The position numbers were made by a program, and so were the translations under genes. From NCBI GenBank assembly GCA_025331435.1, contig JAIWNI010000151.1, positions 1-49,402 of the forward strand: 49,402 bases of DNA. Reading direction: 5' to 3'. Below are positions 10,555 through 22,810 of the stretch, piece after piece. The notes beneath the pieces are model-generated. The model made no database searches. It had not been told where the DNA came from and saw only the letters and a program-made list of their open reading frames with translations. Each line of letters opens with the position of its first letter. The stretch's first letter is position 1. Origin of the DNA: Choanephora cucurbitarum. Lineage: Eukaryota; Mucoromycota; Mucoromycetes; Mucorales; Choanephoraceae.

Positions 10555-13500
10555 ATGAAGAAGCACCATGTAGTGACTACTATAAACCCTGCTACAGCTG
10601 TTACCAGTGCTGTGAAAGGACGTTTTATTCATGCCTCTGCTGAAAACCTTCTTGTCTCGTAAGCGATCTTTGTTTCTTTTGTACGCTTATTGCTGTTGTT
10701 TTTTATGCTATCTTGTTCTAAAATACTTTATCCAACGTATCCTATTGATTTCCCTCCCTTTTCTCTGATTATTAGAAAAGGATCTACAGTAGAAGTGTAT
10801 ACTATCTTAGCAGATGGTATCAAGTTATCGACTGAGTTTAGTGTTTATGGTGTGATTGATAAGCTTGAAATATGCCAAATACCCGTAACGTTTATGTAAA
10901 GAAAGAAAAGAGACTTGACAACTGATGTTCTCAGTAGGATCGTGACACATGTTCCGTCTTTATCCTGACAGATCAGAAATACTTCACCATCATCAGCTAT
11001 AGTGCTCGGACAGAAACCATGATAACCGAGGGTCATGGTCTCTTGGACGAACCTCGAGCCAAAATCAGTGATCAGGCTACAGCAGTTGTGACAGAGACAA
11101 AGAACAACACACTCCTTGTCAGTGCTTACACGAGTTATCTTTTTTCTATTCCTCTCAACCGACCTGATGCATCCAACCCAAATTCATTAAAAGGCAAGGC
11201 AAAATCATCTCGATTCTCGGCGAGTTCGATTCGGTAAGTCTTTGTTAGACTGAGCAATTGGGGGGGGGAACACTTTTGCTAAAGCACTACAATGGATTTA
11301 GAACAAATGAGTTTGATTTCTTGGATATGGTTGCATTAAAGGGTATTCAGCAATCATGCATAGCTGCATTGTTAGGAGAGATCAATGAGCTAAAGACTAT
11401 CAAGATATTTCGCTGCGACCCACAAAAATCAGAACTTGTAGAAAATGAGAAGCTGACCGTCAAGGTGGAAGCAACCACACATATGCTCATTCCTGTTCCT
11501 AACCCTATTGGTGGTCTATTGGCTGTGGGTGAATACATTCTATCGTACCATGATCTATCGACCAATAGTAGAGAACCCAAAGAACTCAGTATTGATCCTG
11601 TAACCATCACATCCTATGTATTCCTTGAGGGAAGTTGCGATTCTTGCTTATTAGGAGATTCAGAAGGTTACTTGTACTTCTTAAGGCTAGAAACTATCAA
11701 TATGAAAGTGAACAATATCCACAGTACTATGATTGGCCAGGTAAGAAGAAGAATGCTTATGATCATAGGAACTAAAGCATTTTCTCTTTACCGTAGATTC
11801 CTGTGGCTACTTGTCTAGTTGATTTAGGCAATCAGCTTTTCTTTGCAGGATCCACAAAGGCTGATTCATGTGTATTCCGACTGAATAGAGCACCTAATGG
11901 AAGATCGACTATAGAGATTTTGAATTACTTTTACAACTTGGCTCCCATTGTTGACTTTTGTTTATTTGATTATGATCAACAAGGCAAGGTAAACTCAAGA
12001 AAGAGAAAGAGGATAGAGGAGTTGAGTATCATGGAACTTATGATGGATTTGAATAGCAAACGATGATATGTTGTTCAGGTGTAGACCGAGATGGATCATT
12101 GCGCATTGTAGAGAATGGTGTAGGATTCACAGAACAATATAATCTCGATATACCACTCATTAAAGATATTTGGACTTTGACGTCTTCAGAGCAGTAAGCT
12201 ATACATAATGCTTTTTTTATTATTATTCTGACCAATTTCTTAGACAATCTCAAGATGCACTTTTGATTTCTACGTTTGATCAATCTATCTTTTTGAAGCA
12301 AAAGAGTCCTACTGAATATACTGAATACAACATCTATGCCTCTATTGACACAAAAGAAATCACCCTAGCGTCTACCGTAACTCATTCAGGTCAACTGTGT
12401 CAAGTCACACCTTCGTTTGTACGATTGATGGAGCATGCTGAATATGGCATTTTATTGGATGAATGGAGACCTCCTAATGGACAGCAAATTGCTTTGGCTC
12501 GTACAGATGCTACTCATTGTATTGTATGTTATGGGGAAGGCACATTAGCCTATTTTGAATTTGAACCCAAACGATTACAACCTAAAAGGTAAAGAGGAAG
12601 CTATATATATCTCTCAAGCAGACCTCTGATTGTTTTCTTTTTTTTTCTTTTGTAACAGCACAAGGCAACTTCAAGATGTTGTTTGTATGCAACTGAGCTT
12701 AAGTGTAGAGAATGGATTGGGTCGGGACTGTGTCTTGATAGGTAGTTTACAAGAACGTAAGATTTATTTGGTAGAATTGCCCAATCTAGATGCAACTCTT
12801 CTTGAATTGAATGTGCATCAAGATTTGGCTCCAACCGATATGATTATGGCTCAATTCGGTACTGCTTCCTATCTTATGGTCTTGTTTGGTAAAGTTGCTA
12901 TTTTTGTTAGACTGAGCGATACGTGTTATACTGATACATAGTGCAGGGGATGGTCAGCTATCCAGCTACGTAATAGAGAAGAAAGGTCATGCATTCCATA
13001 TGGGACAAGAGCGACAGACAATGATAGGCACTTACTGTACAGGCATGACACTCTATCAACAGAACCGTGAATACAAAGTGTTTATTGCAGGCAGTCGACC
13101 TACTGTTGTCAGTCATCAACATGGCGCACTTTCCTTTTCTGCAGTGAATCTGAAAGATGTCTATCGCTTCAATGCGCTTCCTCATGACCAGGCTATCTTG
13201 ATGACACAACATGGCTTGTTGTTTGGTAAGATCGACAACAGTCAACAACTACATCATACCAAAATCAAAACCCATCCAAACGATATGCCTACACGTATTC
13301 GATATATGCCTCAGTTAAAATTATTGGCAGTTGGTGCTATTGTGATTTCGAAAAATGTCAACAACAACATCATGCATCAACAAGGCAAACTGAGTATCTT
13401 GGATGCACAAACATTACAAAGTAAAGGCTTTCAACACAAAAAGAAACCGAAAGGAAGTGCTGAACTTTTTTTTTGGTATAGCTTTGGATTCATTTAGTTT

Positions 13501-14644
13501 TGAGGGAAATGAAGTGGTAGAGAGCATGACTATCAGTCAATTCTCAGGTTATCGACAAGAGTTTTTGTTTGTGGGTACGGCTATTCCAGATGCAGAAGAT
13601 GGTGAATCGAGTCGAGGTCGCATTTTAGTATTCCAAGTGAATGAAGCTCGTCAACTTGAATTGATTGAGTCTGTGGATATGCCAGGTGTTGTCTATGATC
13701 TGAAGCCATGTCAGAAATCCATTGTTGCCTGTGTTAATGGCTCTGTAAGTTTTTTTAAAAGTTTTGCTCCAAAAAGATACCGTGTCTTATTGTTGTACGT
13801 TAGGTGTTTTGTCTTAGTATATTCCGACCTGATTTACCTGCAGGCACACGTATCAAATTTGACTTGAATGTTCATCGTAATGTATTGGCCTTATGTATGG
13901 ACGTGCGAGATGATCAAGTCTTGATTGGTGATCTTATGCGCTCAGTGTCAGTTTTGTCTGCTACTCAGCATGACCCACTGAAACTAGAGTTACAGGCCAT
14001 GGACAGTAAGCCGACTTGGATGACCGCCGTCAAGTTCATTGATGAGCATGTTTACATGGGTGCGGATGATAAGAGTAACCTGTTTACATTGACTTGGGAT
14101 AAGCATGGCGTCAAGAATGCACATGGCATCTCTAAACTTGAAGTTCTGGGTGGATTTCATTTGGGTTCTTTAGTCAATTGTTTCCGAGAAGGTAAGTACA
14201 TAAAAGAGAGAGGACTGGCAAGTTTTTATGTACATTCTCTTCTTCTCAGGCACTTTGATGGACACAAAAAACCAAATGAAGAAGCACAGTATGATTAAAT
14301 TGATTGATCCGTCATTTACATTTGTTACTGTGCATGGCTCAATTGGTGTGGTCAAGACAATCACGACTGAAGCATTTGAATTGTTCCAGCAGCTCCAAGA
14401 AGGCATATTGAAAGAAAGTCATAATGTGGGTAAACTGGATTATGCTGCCTGGAGGAGTTATAAGCCTAAGATAAGCCATTTAAGTGATCAACAAGCATCG
14501 TGTTATCTTGATGGTGATGTACTGAAGAAATTTGCAGACATGTCGAAACATGATAAGCAAAAGATCTTGACACGATCCTCTCTACTTCAGTCTTTTGATG
14601 TTAAGCAAATAGAAGATCTAGTGTATGATTTAGTTTCTAATTAA
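10555..14644 (+). CDS. DDB1: DNA damage-binding protein 1 (CUL4 ubiquitin-ligase adaptor)
   Basis: Triple beta-propeller adaptor that links CUL4-ROC1 to substrate receptors, acting in nucleotide-excision repair and replication control. Twelve inferred exons: 10555-10658, 10776-10884, 10938-11233, 11302-11740, 11797-11988, 12057-12193, 12244-12588, 12659-12888, 12947-13420, 13482-13744, 13804-14191, 14250-14644. Total 1,123 residues (human about 1,140). Diagnostic stretches: N-terminal VVTTINPATAVTSAVKGRF, CCSGVDRDGSLRIVENGVG, LPHDQAILMTQHGLLFGKID, ILIGDLMRS-type VLIGDLMRSVSVL, FHLGSLVNCFREG, VHGSIGVVKTIT, and the C-terminal domain GKLDYAAWRSY...YLDGDVLKKF. The related CPSF160 and SF3B3 are longer and lack this set. 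Exon 9 was started after GTGCAG because that acceptor restores LFGDGQL. Confidence 0.93.
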
Positions 14645-17127
14645 AATGAATAACCAAAAAGAAAACACTTGAGGTTTAGACATTTTCCCTTCTCCCTTTT
14701 GCTAATCATGATATTTACTGGTGAATGACAAAGATTTCTATCGTCATCGTCTTCTTTTTTTTGTTTGCAGAAGCATCTTGTTGCTGTTGAAGTTACAGCT
14801 TTTAGCTACCTCTGCTGCACCATACTCTAAACTAGTGCCAACTTTTCTTATTAGGAAATCAAATTTTCAACTCATGCTTCTTTGGACCGAGTTATAGATA
14901 TCTTCCAAGGTTCTTTTTGCGTATTTTCTCATGACAGACGTCACCAACGTCCCTTCTCCTGTAAGAAGGCTCGAAGATTGATACAAAAGAGCAAACAAGA
15001 ATGCATGAAAATACGTTTACCTTATGATTTCCACTTTTTTAAAATTTCCAAAGCATCCGTCAATAATGCATATTGTACCCGCTTTTGGAGTGACCATTTG
15101 CGAAGCTATTAAGTTTATCTTCTTCTTATAACATACTTATTGATTGTTTGATTCAATTCAAACTAGAATGTTTATTTTGATCTTAAGTGTCTTCATAACT
15201 TTCTTTATGTAATAGGGCTTTGTAGATCTGCTATGGAGTTATAGCTGTACTTGCCCTAATGCTGTTCTGACATTTTGGTAGAGTTGAAGGAAGATATTCT
15301 AAGAGAAACAGAAGCAATTAGTTTGAAACTTATTATGCAGTCTTATTTATCCAAATCAAAGCACCAGAGAAAAGAATACAAACAGAGAAGAGGCATTCTT
15401 TTGATACTAATTTTTACTAGTATATTTAGAGTATCTACTGTTGTAATGCTAACATTGTTTATCGCGAATTATTCTTAATGACCACAATTGCTGCATGTGA
15501 TTGATTGTATGGATGTTGTGTTTATTGTTGCATTTGTAGCTATTTGACGTTTCTTTATATGACATTGCTTGTTACGAGGCACATTCTAATCAAGCTTTTT
15601 GTATCATCACAATTGGTGAATATGTCAAATAAATTAGTCTATAATGTATGGTAAAGGCATGAGCCTTGATAAGGTCAGGTTATCACAATACTGATTGAAG
15701 GAATATGGTGTTAGTATTTTTGCTCAGATTAGGTTTTGGGTAAATGAATTAATTATAGAAAGCAAACAGTTACACTGTGCTTGCTGCTTTCCATCATACC
15801 ACCGATGACTTTTGACTGTTTCGTTTGAATTTGCACTTTTATATGACTTCTTTTAATCGAGAATGCATCAGGTTTGAACATCCTAATTCACTGCTCACCA
15901 AGTTTGCATTCTTATGTGGATAGACATCAGTCCTATTGAATACTTTGACACATCATGAAAGAATGGATGTCTTTTTTTATCTTGAACACTGCATAGCCCA
16001 TATTGCTCTGAATGTACTGTTACTGCTTTTGTGCTCCTTTCTTCAAAAGCAGTGTTGGTTCTAGAAACTAGCAATTTTAACAATGACTCTACTTGACAGC
16101 TTCACATCATAACCATCTCTCAACCTCCCTTGAGCCAAGTATGGTCTAAAAGCAATGCGTCTTTGACATACAGACAGGTATAGGCTATTTGATTGCATAT
16201 ATGCCTGCTTGCTTTAGCTGAAAAGCTTATTTCTTTAATTATTTGTAGCTTGAATCTTTCAAATCAAACAAACAAAGTCAAACTTCGAAGGCCTGAGTCA
16301 TCTTTCTTTCCGCTTCCGAATCAAAGAACTGAAATCAAATGTTCCTATAAGAAAATTTAGATGGCATCCCCATAACATTTTGTTCTTTTTTTTTGTCTAC
16401 AAAAACTAGACAGAATATATTCACTTGCACATGTGTGGTGTCGCTGAGGAGTCTTTTATCTCTTTGCGTGCAGTTCATTTACCAAAAAGGATCTATTCCT
16501 AGTTCGTTTGTTTCGAAAGGAGATCTAAAACCATATTAAGGATGAATGTTGATATTTGATGTATTTTGTAGCTATAGATTACATAAATAGGCATATTAAC
16601 ATATCTTACAAATAAAGAAAATAGTTGTTCAATCAAGCTAAGCCCTGTTCACATGGTGTACTCATTGGTCAATGCGTAACGGATGATGGAATTTTTTTTT
16701 TCTGGTAAACATACACCATAAAAAGCAAATCTTAATCTGGATTATTAAAATAATAATACAATAGAACAAGCTTAAGCCATAGCTGATTTATTAAACGCGC
16801 AAAAAAAAAAGAACTCGTGATAAACGCTGAAGCTTTTATCTTGGAAAATCTGGGTCCAGTTGTCAAAAGATTTCCCCTTCCTGCTCCTGCCATTTGCACA
16901 TCTCGGCTCCACCAGTTCAGAATTTTCCTTCTCCTCTGTGCTTTTAACATCCGCCAAGGCACTCAGTTACAGTCCGTCCATTTTTTTTTATTTCCGCATT
17001 TATTTATTTATTTCTCTCTCTCTTCTTTTGCTTTTTTTTCTCTCTTTTGTTTCTATTACCAAAAAGTAGTGCTTCTGTTTATCATTATCTACTTCTTTGC
17101 ATTCAATATATTTTCGGCTAAGAATTG
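14645..17127. other. Gene-poor intergenic region, 2.5 kb
   Basis: Lies between two plus-strand genes. The longest ORFs (about 60-76 codons) have no signal peptide, domain or splice continuity. The last 150 bp before 17128 is strongly CT-rich and is probably the core promoter of the Ase1 gene. I see no RNA gene or repeat. Confidence 0.45.
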
Positions 17128-19622
17128 ATGGAAATTATCTGTAATCATCTTTCTACCATAAGTAGTTTATGGTCTTCACTTCAAATTGATGCTAATACAA
17201 TTCAACATAAGCTGAATGTAACACCAAAAAAACATATGAAACTCCATCACCATTTCTCATTTATCTATCTTAGCCTGTCATTGAAGCACTCGAACTTGTC
17301 TTGGAAAATGAAAGGCACGAGAAAAGACTTTTAAAGGCTGATATACAGGATTTACTAGTAAGACTATGTTGTGCATAAAAGAAAAAAAACGAGTTTCATC
17401 TTATAATATATGAAATAGACGTTTATCGAATACGCCTCTGACTTATTAGGCGTATCACTCGAGAGCATGTTGGATTCGAATCATATCTTGTTGTCGCCCG
17501 ATAGTCTTTTGAATTATCCTGACCTTCACCCTACTTATCCTCAACAAAAGGCTTTGAACGATTTGTACCACAGACTAGATCAAGTAAGCGCTTATGTGTT
17601 TGTTTGTCTTTGGAATGTGGAAACTTTTTTTCTTACATACGTTTCTTGTAGGAAATTGCAACTCGAAAAAGCCATGTGACAGAATGGCTTACAGAAATTC
17701 ATTCATTATGCGAATTGTTGGTGCTAGACTATTCTTTCAAGTCAGACAAAGTAAATATAGACTACCCTGAAAGCGAAAAGAAAAAGAAAGTGAATATTGA
17801 TTTGTTTCTTATAGGAATATCAAACAAACGATCTTTCATGGGCAGTGATACAATCGGTAAAGATATTCTTTTCTTTTGAAGCTTGGTTTCTCATCCTTTC
17901 CATAGATCAGTTGCCGACTTCGTGACTTGAAGCAGTTAAAGGTACACCTCTTCTCCTTAATTCCTCTCCCATTTCAACAAACTCATCAAGTTACGTCTTT
18001 ATTTAGGCAGAGCGTATTGCTCGGTTCGATCAAACAATGAAATCCATGCATGCTTATTGGCATTTACTCGATTACACTGAAGAAGTTCCGGAGGAAGCAG
18101 AATTCGACAAACAATTGGCTCGAGTGTTCGAGAATTTCCCATTGGATCTTGAATTGTCTAGATTGATGGATACAATAGATAATCCACGTATGGATCAGTT
18201 TTATATTCATCCCACCAATCCTTTCACTCAACTGTCGCAAGAAAGATTGGATCAATTGACTTTGAAGCACAATGAGCTTGAACTGCTGTTTAATGCACGA
18301 TGGAAAACGTATGAATACGCTGTACACAAGATCAAGACAGTTTGGGAGGAGTTCAACATACCCCTTCTTGAGAGACCTTATTTGCCACAACGTTTAGGTG
18401 CAAAAGATATGCAAATTGTAAGGTATTCTTTTCCTTTATATGTTTTGTATGTGGACGCTTAATGAAACTCATGGCGGTTTGATCTGTATTAGTTGAAAGA
18501 TATTTTGGACAACATTGGGCCTATGATACGCAACAAATTTGATGCGTATATTCAGGAGGTAAAGCCTTAACGTGGAGGAAATAAAAGAAAACTCACATAT
18601 CTTTTTTTTTTGGTGGAGAACAGTGCAAAGAACAACTGACTCCTTTATGGAACGCATGTTTATTATCTGAACATGAAAGAGATGTGTTTATTGCTTCTTT
18701 GTATAATCTAAGTAAGCATGATGATTATCCCTTTCTTCTTTTAAGCCAACAATGAGATTAACACATCATATGGATATAGACACCAAATTAGAGATTGAAA
18801 CTGCAGTGAATAATCATCGAGTTTATTTGGAACGCATCTGTGCCGAGGGTCAAGCATTACAAGCCTTGATGAAAGAAAGGAAAGATTTGATTCAGAAAAT
18901 GCTGGATTTTGAAAAGAAAGCTTCGGATCCCAAACGATTGTTTCAAGCTTCATTTCAACTGTTGGAAGAAGAAAAATGGCGTAGGACATGTTTACCTCGG
19001 TTACTTCAGTTGGACCGGCAACTTATTAAAGCAATTGATGAATTTGAGAAATCTGCAGGCAAACCTGTGATGATTGGTGATAAACGTTATTTAGATGCAC
19101 TGGTAAGAGACAAAGAGAGAGAGAAAACGTTGTGTTTATTTGTACATATCAAGCTCATTCTATCAAACCTAGTTGGATGAAATTGCGGACAGAGAAGCCA
19201 ATCAAACATTCTTTGGCTTTTTAAGCTCTGAACCTGTGCCACATTCAAGTTCGTCAACAACAACTGGGAAGCGACATCAAAAGAAACGATCCTCTTCTGT
19301 TACAAATTCAAAGAGACCTACTTCGTTTAAATTAAGAGCATCTTCTGCTGTCGTTCACCCCAGTCCACCTGCACAACTTCCCAAACGTATCAATCCTTCA
19401 CAGTCTGTACCTGTGGTCGATAAGCTAAAACGACCACTACGTAAAGAACAAGAACCAACTAAAAAGGACATGTTTTCAAATCAAGCTTATATCCAATCTA
19501 GTATGACCCTAACTAATGCATTACGGCAGCCTAGCCGTGTGCCTTCTATGATACCCGCAACCTCAAGCCATAGAGGATCCATTACAAGACGAGGAACAAT
19601 AGCAGGAGGAGGTAAAATATAG
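17128..19622 (+). CDS. Ase1/PRC1/MAP65 microtubule-bundling protein
   Basis: Cross-links antiparallel microtubules in the spindle midzone. Eleven inferred exons: 17128-17217, 17274-17357, 17419-17583, 17652-17750, 17815-17856, 17906-17941, 18007-18417, 18493-18558, 18624-18711, 18780-19102, 19173-19622. Total 617 residues, normal for the family. The N-terminal two thirds is helical. The spectrin-like domain carries the family hallmark FEKKASDPKRLFQASFQLL followed by EEEKWRRTCLPRLLQLD, like PRC1 FERKASDP...EEK.R....LPKLE. The tail from about residue 470 is Ser/Lys/Arg-rich and disordered, with many possible CDK sites. Exon 10 uses the acceptor ATATAG at 18779, which keeps the frame. The protein may not end at 19622: see the alternative last exon in the findings. 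Confidence 0.92.
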
Positions 19623-19841
19623 ATGTCTACCTTCTTTTCCTTTCTTTTTTAGTCAATAAATATATATATATATACATGTTGATGCATAAAGGAGCAAAAT
19701 AATAGGGTCATGCATCATTCGAAACGATGTGTGGTTTGCCATTGGTCAATCGTTGTATTACCATAGCTGTTTTTGTATAGGTAAAAAAAAAAGAGCACTT
19801 TTCTTTCTCTCTGCTTTGATACATATATCCTTTAGATAACG

Positions 19842-21707
19842 ATGGACGTGATAAAAGCCATACAGAATTATGCCGATAAAATGCTAAATGACGTGCCTGG
19901 TATGAAAGCACTTTTATTAGATACTGAAACGGTATGTTTCTAAAAAGAAATACATAAGAACCTCAAAAAGACTAAAGTTATACACCTTTTTTTCCCGTTA
20001 GACACCTATCATTTCATTAGCCACAACACAATCTCATCTGTTGACAAAAGAATGTTACTTGATTGACCGTATTGATAACCGAAACCGAGACAAGATGAAG
20101 CACTTGAAGTGTATTTGTTTTCTTCGACCTACACGCGAAACACTTCAGTACCTTATTGCAGAATTACGAGAACCTGCTTATGGCGACTATTACCTATGTA
20201 AGTTTTCTATATCGATGCACCTCAATAGAAAATAACAAACCCCAAAAAAATAGACTTTAGTAATACCTTGCGTAAATCCGATATTGAACAGTTAGCTGAA
20301 GTGGACGAACATGAAGTGATACGTGAAGTACAGGAATACTATGGCGACTATTTAGCTATCAACCCGGACTTGTTTTCACTTGGACAAGATAGTCGTTATC
20401 TTTTTGGTAATGCAGCACAGAGTTGGGATGAAGATAGTTATGAACAATCAGTCAAAGGATTATGTGCTGTTCTGCTGAGCCTTAAGAAGAAGCCCGTCAT
20501 TCGATATGAAAGCAAATCAGCCATGGCCAAGCGATTAGCACTTGGTATTCAACAGACCATACAGACAGAGGGACCCCTATTTGACTTTAGACGGCCCGAT
20601 ACACCGCCTATTTTATTGATCTTGGATCGCAAAAATGACCCTGTTACTCCTCTGTTAACACAATGGACCTATCAAGCAATGGTACATGAACTAATTGGTA
20701 TTCATCATGGCCGTGTAGATATGACACATGTGCCTGAGATCAAACACGAGCTCAAGGAAATTGTACTCTGTCCCGATCAAGATCCATTCTTCAAAAAGAG
20801 CATGTATCTGAATTTGGGTGATTTAGGTGCTACCATCAAACAGTATGTGGATGAGTATCAGACCAAGACAAAGTCCAACATGAACATTGAGTCAATTGCA
20901 GACATGAAGCGATTTGTAGAGGAATATCCAGAATTCAGAAAACTTTCGGGCAATGTGTCCAAGCATGTTGCTCTTGTCAGTGAATTGAGTCGAAGAGTGT
21001 CACAGAGTCATTTGTTAGAGATCAGTGAGCTGGAGCAGGGATTGGCTTGTAATGAGAACCATCAAAGTGATCTTCGGCATATACAGCAACTGATTGCATC
21101 GCCAGATATTGATCAAGAGGCCAAAATTAGATTAGTGTTGTTGTATGCCTTACGTTATGAGCGATTGGCCAACAACTCAATCAAGTCTCTGATCAGTTTA
21201 TTAGATCAGCATGGCGTTAGCGAACGTAAAAGTGCCGTAAGTGACATATTACCTACCAAACACATCTATCAAGTTTACTGAATCTATCATTAGTTAATCC
21301 CTGCCATTCTGTTCTATGCAGGATATCAACAAAGACAGGACGATTTGTTTTCAAATCAATCGTTTTTGTCTCGAGGCAAGAGTGCCTTAAAGGGCCTTAA
21401 AGGGGTTGAAAATGTCTATACACAACATACCCCTCATTTGGGTGAGACATTGGATTTGTTGATCAAGGCGCGCTTAAGGGATACCGAATATCCATTTACA
21501 ACACCACAGACATTGATGGAGAGACCTCAGGATATCATTGTATTTATTTGTGGCGGTGCTACCTATGAAGAGGCAAGATATATAGCACAACTAAATGCTA
21601 CTGTGCCTGGTGTTCGCATTGTCTTGGGTGGTAATTGTGTACATAATTCGAGAACTTTTATGAATCAGATTGAACAAATAGGTTCAAAATTCATGAATCT
21701 GTCTTGA
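19842..21707 (+). CDS. VPS45: VPS45, Sec1/Munc18-family SNARE regulator
   Basis: Binds the syntaxin of the trans-Golgi/endosome and promotes SNARE assembly in vesicle transport to the endosome and vacuole. Four inferred exons (19842-19931, 20002-20197, 20254-21236, 21294-21707) give 560 residues, the usual size. Domain 1 has MKALLLDTET, HLKCICFLRPTRETLQYLI and YFSNTLRKSDIEQLAE. The middle has VQEYYGDYLAINPDLFSL, LLILDRKNDPVTPLLTQW and TYQAMVHELIGIH. The end has GLKGVENVYTQHTPHLGETL and RPQDIIVFICGGATYEEA, which match VPS45 rather than Sly1, Sec1 or Vps33. The last exon starts at TTAATCCC (21294) rather than at the nearer CAG, since only this gives an in-frame ALIPAILFYAGYQQRQDDLF. Confidence 0.95.
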
Positions 21708-21772
21708 CAATAAAAAAAAACGAAGGGCTTTGTTTAGTCTTTTCTTTTCGTATTTGAGGAAGTTTTGTTTTT

Positions 21773-21946
21773 ATGTTTTTATTAAGTTCACTTTATGGTT
21801 CATCTACAGGACGCTTGTTGAATAAAGACGGTTTTACCCGAAATCGTAAGAGTGCTGTATTGAGCATGAGCGCTGCAATTGATCCATACAAATACCACCT
21901 TGCCAAAAAAGCCTTAAATCATACTACTTTAAAACCAAATCACTAA
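21773..21946 (+). CDS. Possible 57-residue small protein
   Basis: An open frame from ATG 21773 to TAA 21946, shortly after the VPS45 stop and before the convergent repeat-protein gene. It reads MFLLSSLYGSSTGRLLNK... with a basic middle and ends LKPNH. A good acceptor signal (TCATCTACAG) precedes GGACGC, so it could instead be the last exon of an alternative VPS45 transcript. I do not recognise the sequence. Confidence 0.22.
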   Translation: MFLLSSLYGSSTGRLLNKDGFTRNRKSAVLSMSAAIDPYKYHLAKKALNHTTLKPNH

Positions 21947-22096
21947 AGAAAAATGCAGTTGGTTTCTAGCTTAATAGGGTTTTTATTTGGGAGATGAATT
22001 ACATTTTGGCCTTTAACTATCCAAAGAATATACGAACACAATAGAAGGGGGCCCATCGATGTTGGCGTTAGTGTGCTATTTAATAATTTTTTTACA

Positions 22097-22810
22097 CTAG
22101 TGAAGGGCAGCTTCATCTTCCTCTGTAAGCTCAGCACCATTAGCATCACTGCTAGTAGCATAACCAATAGTACCATCATTATCTTCTGTGAAATCACTAG
22201 GACTAGCGTCACTAGCATCACTAGCATCACTGCTAGTAGCATAACCAATAGTACTATCATTATCTTCTGTGAAATCACTAGGGCTATCATCAGCACGCTT
22301 TTCGAGGGCAGCGACTTGGACTTGTTCTGAAGAGTCATTAGTAGGTGTAAGTTTGATGGGAGCACGTTTGATGGGAGCACGCTTAGTAGGAGGGATGTAT
22401 ACTTCATCATCTTGTTCTGTAGAGTCAGTGGTAGAAGCACGCTTGATGGGAGCACGTTTGATGGGAGCGCGCTTAGTAGGAGGGATGTATACTTCATCAT
22501 CTTGTTCTGTAGAGTCAGTGGTAGAAGCACGCTTGATGGGAGCACGCTTTTGAACAGAAGAGGCAAAGGAAAGAGATTGTTCATTAAAGGCTTTAGTATC
22601 AACATTGCCACTCGGGTTGTATAAGTTATCGTCAGGGCTGTCAATCATTCTTCGTTCTCTTATGCCACGTTGAGGACCATTTAGGCCACGACCACCTATA
22701 GCAATAGTGATTGCAGAGACCTTTTGTTCATCTCGTCTGCCAATACTAGCAGCTGAGCTGGTCAATAGAAAAGGAGCAACCAAAGCAAGTGTTATAGTGA
22801 TAAAACGCAT
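22097..22810 (-). CDS. Secreted repeat protein with Kex2-type KR sites (KEP-like precursor)
   Basis: A 237-residue single-exon protein of unknown function. The start at 22810 opens with a signal peptide, MRFITITLALVAPFLLTSSA; an in-frame Phe-rich extension upstream was not used. Residues about 87-180 hold two near-identical 30-residue units, ASTTDSTEQDDEVYIPPT plus KRAPIKRAPIKR, so cleavage after each KR would release acidic 18-residue peptides and short API fragments. A second repeat pair, SPSDFTEDNDGTIGYATSSD, lies at the acidic C-terminus after another KR. Signal peptide, dibasic sites and repeats together are the defining layout of fungal Kex2-processed repeat proteins. The released peptides do not resemble a mating factor that I know. 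It converges with VPS45. Confidence 0.8.
   Translation of the reverse strand: MRFITITLALVAPFLLTSSAASIGRRDEQKVSAITIAIGGRGLNGPQRGIRERRMIDSPDDNLYNPSGNVDTKAFNEQSLSFASSVQKRAPIKRASTTDSTEQDDEVYIPPTKRAPIKRAPIKRASTTDSTEQDDEVYIPPTKRAPIKRAPIKLTPTNDSSEQVQVAALEKRADDSPSDFTEDNDSTIGYATSSDASDASDASPSDFTEDNDGTIGYATSSDANGAELTEEDEAALH
22140..22295. repeat. 81-bp repeat encoding the acidic C-terminal units
   Basis: The blocks beginning GCTAGTAGCATAACCAATAG at 22151 and 22232 are nearly identical, 81 bp apart (27 codons). They encode the two SDFTEDND-x-TIGYATSSDA units. A short 9-bp iteration of the Asp-Ala-Ser codons separates them. Confidence 0.75.
22381..22560. repeat. 90-bp tandem repeat inside the secreted repeat protein gene
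   Basis: Two copies beginning at 22381 and 22471, differing by about one base in the part compared. The period is 90 bp, so the frame is kept and each copy adds one 30-residue peptide unit. Confidence 0.85.

Noticed and set aside
14882..15478. ORFs of 76 and 67 codons in the DDB1-Ase1 interval
   Set aside because: No conserved motif and no intron pattern; lengths are expected by chance in 2.5 kb.
21943..22644. 233-codon minus-strand ORF overlapping the Kex2-site repeat protein
   Set aside because: Repetitive Leu/Val/Met/Ser translation produced by the tandem repeats in another frame; the overlapping frame has a signal peptide and processing sites.
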